Below, piece after piece: positions 56,311-57,600 of a DNA stretch of 57,600 nucleotides (position 1 is the stretch's first letter; each line of letters begins with the position of its first letter). The DNA lies in NCBI GenBank assembly GCA_902806095.1, contig CADCVF010000001.1, positions 1 to 57,600 on the forward strand, given 5' to 3'. A program made the translations under genes and the position numbers. A model generated the notes under the pieces. That model was not told where the DNA came from and made no database searches. It saw nothing but the letters and a program-made list of their open reading frames with translations. Source of the DNA: an uncultured Rubrobacteraceae bacterium. Lineage in GTDB: Bacteria > Actinomycetota > Rubrobacteria > Rubrobacterales > Rubrobacteraceae.

Positions 56311-56496
56311 CCTCCTGCGCCTCCTTTATCGACTCGTTAGACAAATTATGCTACAACTATCAATCTATACTATATCAATATAACATATTAAGGCGGTTAT
56401 TTCACTATTATCCGGCACAATTCTTGTAAGGAGGCAAGAGAAAGCCCCGGCGCGGCTGGAACCCGCCCAGGGCATGGCCCATAAGGAGCAAAGCTT
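56311..56496. other. AT-rich promoter region of integrated element
   Basis: The stretch 56335-56420 is markedly richer in A and T than the rest of the window (for example CTATACTATATCAATATAAC). It lies between the divergent recombinase and the small-gene chain and probably holds promoters for both. CAATTC, GTAAGGAGG and a GC-rich segment follow at 56420-56480. No palindromic operator is obvious. Confidence 0.5.
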
Positions 56497-56877
56497 ATGG
56501 ACGATTCTAGTGTAACGCGCGAGGCCCACCACACTGCCCCGCGTTGCCTTCTGAAGCTCCATGAGAAGGCAAACGGCTCCGAACTAGACGGCGAAGGCAT
56601 ACAGGCGTGGCTGGAGTGGGAGTGGGAGGCGATGCGCTGGCGCGTGCCCGTGGAGATCTCCAGGGAGGACCTGGAGATGCTGGTGGAGCGAAGCACCGTG
56701 GTATTAGAGCGGGAGAAGCACCGCCTGATCCACGAGGGCGACTGGCGCAGGTGGGGAGCCAGGGGTGGTAGGGAGACCTTGAGGCGCTACGGCCCGCGGT
56801 GGTTCGCCCTGCTCGCTCGCAGGAGATGGGGCCGGATCAGCCCGAAGGAGCTAGAGGCGGCGAGGGTGCTCAGGTGA
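56497..56877 (+). CDS. Hypothetical protein of integrated element
   Basis: A 126-residue protein, rich in tryptophan, arginine and glutamate: CLLKLHEKANGSELDGEGIQ, AWLEWEWEAMRWRVPVEISR, EKHRLIHEGDWRRWGARGGR and RWFALLARRRWGRISPKELE. It looks helical and basic, as small DNA-associated proteins of mobile elements often are. I do not recognise a family. ATG 56497 follows AAGGAGC by seven bases. Its stop overlaps the ATG of the next small frame. A directionality factor for the recombinase could be encoded in this position, but nothing specific shows it. Confidence 0.6.
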   Translation: MDDSSVTREAHHTAPRCLLKLHEKANGSELDGEGIQAWLEWEWEAMRWRVPVEISREDLEMLVERSTVVLEREKHRLIHEGDWRRWGARGGRETLRRYGPRWFALLARRRWGRISPKELEAARVLR

Positions 56878-56972
56878 TGGGCATCGCTCAGGGAGGTGGT
56901 GTTGAAGTTACCGGCCCGAACGTCGCTTCAAAGCCCCTCAGAATCATCTTCAAGGCGAGGAGGGAACGATGA
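56877..56972 (+). CDS. 31-residue coupled small protein
   Basis: ATG 56877 overlaps the stop of the previous gene, and its own TGA at 56970-56972 overlaps the ATG of the next gene. It encodes MGIAQGGGVEVTGPNVASKP then LRIIFKARRER. Overlap at both ends argues that it is translated, or at least that ribosomes cross it to couple its neighbours. No family is recognised. It is too short for most gene finders. Confidence 0.45.
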   Translation: MGIAQGGGVEVTGPNVASKPLRIIFKARRER

Positions 56973-57241
56973 CGGCGCCTCTCCCCCTCGGTCGGGTGGT
57001 GGCCACTCCTGGGGCTTTGAAATTGCTCATGGATATAGAGGAGGACCCGTTCGGCTACATCGCCCGCCATGCCGCAGGGGACTGGGGAGAGCTCTGCGCC
57101 TTCGACCGCCGCCAGAACGAGATCGCCCTGCGCGAGGGCTACCGAGTCCTCAGCTCCTACCCAATAGGAGAGAAGTGCGTCTGGATCATCACCGAAGCCG
57201 ACCGCTCCATCACCACCATTCTTCTTCCAGAGGAGTACTGA
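56969..57241 (+). CDS. Conserved mobile-element protein
   Basis: A 90-residue protein: PLPLGRVVATPGALKLLMDI, FGYIARHAAGDWGELCAFDR, RQNEIALREGYRVLSSYPIG and WIITEADRSITTILLPEEY. The GDWGELC...N..AL..G.R.LS.Y and WIITEADRS.TT.LLPEEY motifs define a conserved family found widely on plasmids and integrative elements; its function is unknown. It starts after GAGGAGGG and overlaps genes on both sides. Its presence confirms that this end of the window is an acquired element. Confidence 0.75.
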   Translation: MTAPLPLGRVVATPGALKLLMDIEEDPFGYIARHAAGDWGELCAFDRRQNEIALREGYRVLSSYPIGEKCVWIITEADRSITTILLPEEY

Positions 57242-57513
57242 TGAGCTGCGAGCTGTGTGGCGGGGGAGACATGTGGATCAAGACTTGCCGCACCCCTGAA
57301 GGCTCTCGCCTGATAGTGTGCGACGAGTGCTACGGGGAGAACGCCTCCGTCCTGGTGATCGTGCCAGGCGACAGCACGGTGACGGCCAGGTGCGACCACT
57401 GCTGGTGCTACGGCAATCCTAGAGAGTTCGCGGAGGTCAGTCCAGGAGGTCGCAAGAACGCCTACTCGGGGACGTGCAGTGCGTGTGCAGAGGAAGCCGA
57501 GGACCATCACTAG
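57241..57513 (+). CDS. Small zinc-ribbon-like protein of integrated element
   Basis: A 90-residue cysteine-rich protein. Cysteine pairs are in MSCELCGGGDMW, LIVCDECYGENA, ARCDHCWCYGNP and YSGTCSACAEEAEDHH, enough for two zinc sites. Such small zinc-ribbon proteins are common cargo on mobile elements and may bind DNA or partner proteins; function unknown. ATG 57241 overlaps the stop of the preceding gene by one base. After its stop the last 87 bases of the window hold nothing I can identify. Confidence 0.65.
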   Translation: MSCELCGGGDMWIKTCRTPEGSRLIVCDECYGENASVLVIVPGDSTVTARCDHCWCYGNPREFAEVSPGGRKNAYSGTCSACAEEAEDHH

Positions 57514-57600
57514 TGCACAATCAGGCGACCTCCTGTGGAATGGATAGATGCTCGTAATGTGGACAACCGAAAACCTTACAAACTCTGTCGGCGAGCTCGT

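Overview
The window is GC-rich, gene-dense bacterial DNA. Many genes overlap by ATGA or GTGA, GTG and TTG starts are frequent, and several promoters place the predicted transcript start at the start codon (leaderless). With the gene content (TioE-type MerR regulator, MoxR/DUF58/transglutaminase cluster, CstA, 7Fe ferredoxin, Asp23 protein, TPP-riboswitch thiamine operon) this suggests a high-GC actinobacterium, perhaps Rubrobacter-like. That assignment is inference; no rRNA is present. No tRNA, rRNA or CRISPR array was seen.

Layout. 1-2.8 kb: a metallophosphoesterase cut by the window edge, an alpha/beta hydrolase, and a coupled acetyltransferase/cupin/DUF1272 set ending in a glutathione S-transferase remnant. 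2.8-11.1 kb: an accessory-looking block between two copies of a 20-bp sequence. It holds a two-headed MerR regulator divergent from an erythromycin-esterase operon, an ArsR/DUF899 pair, a methyltransferase and a copper locus (His-rich exported protein, YcnI, CopC-CopD fusion). 11-23 kb: Mth938-like and Asp23 proteins, an amino-acid ABC importer with a clear promoter and operator, two ABC-2 exporters, CstA with its small partner, and a Uma2 nuclease. 23-30 kb: an apparent attenuator leader ahead of the second ABC exporter, a HATPase-acetyltransferase fusion, an OsmC-family gene read through an in-frame UGA at the catalytic cysteine position (probable selenoprotein), an AhpD-like protein and two aldo/keto reductases. 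30-46 kb: NAD synthetase, Nudix hydrolases, a dehydrogenase, an ABC exporter, an A-type Fe-S carrier, the MoxR-DUF58-transglutaminase cluster, an HNH nuclease and a DUF1611/dipeptide-epimerase pair. 46-54.6 kb: an ECF sigma factor, a PhoB/PhoR-like pair with a Pho-box-like promoter, a long thiamine operon under a TPP riboswitch, a ferredoxin and a Crp/Fnr regulator. 54.6-57.6 kb: a large serine recombinase and a chain of small coupled genes, the left end of an integrated element that continues past the window.

Three palindromic repeat families lie between genes. The most striking has constant GTCAGC-rich flanks around hairpins whose stems differ in sequence. It occurs at eight places between 23.7 and 53.4 kb and once supplies the end of a reading frame. 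Other highlights are the UGA-containing OsmC gene with a hairpin fitting the bacterial SECIS rules, and the promoter/leader-peptide/terminator arrangement ahead of an ABC exporter.
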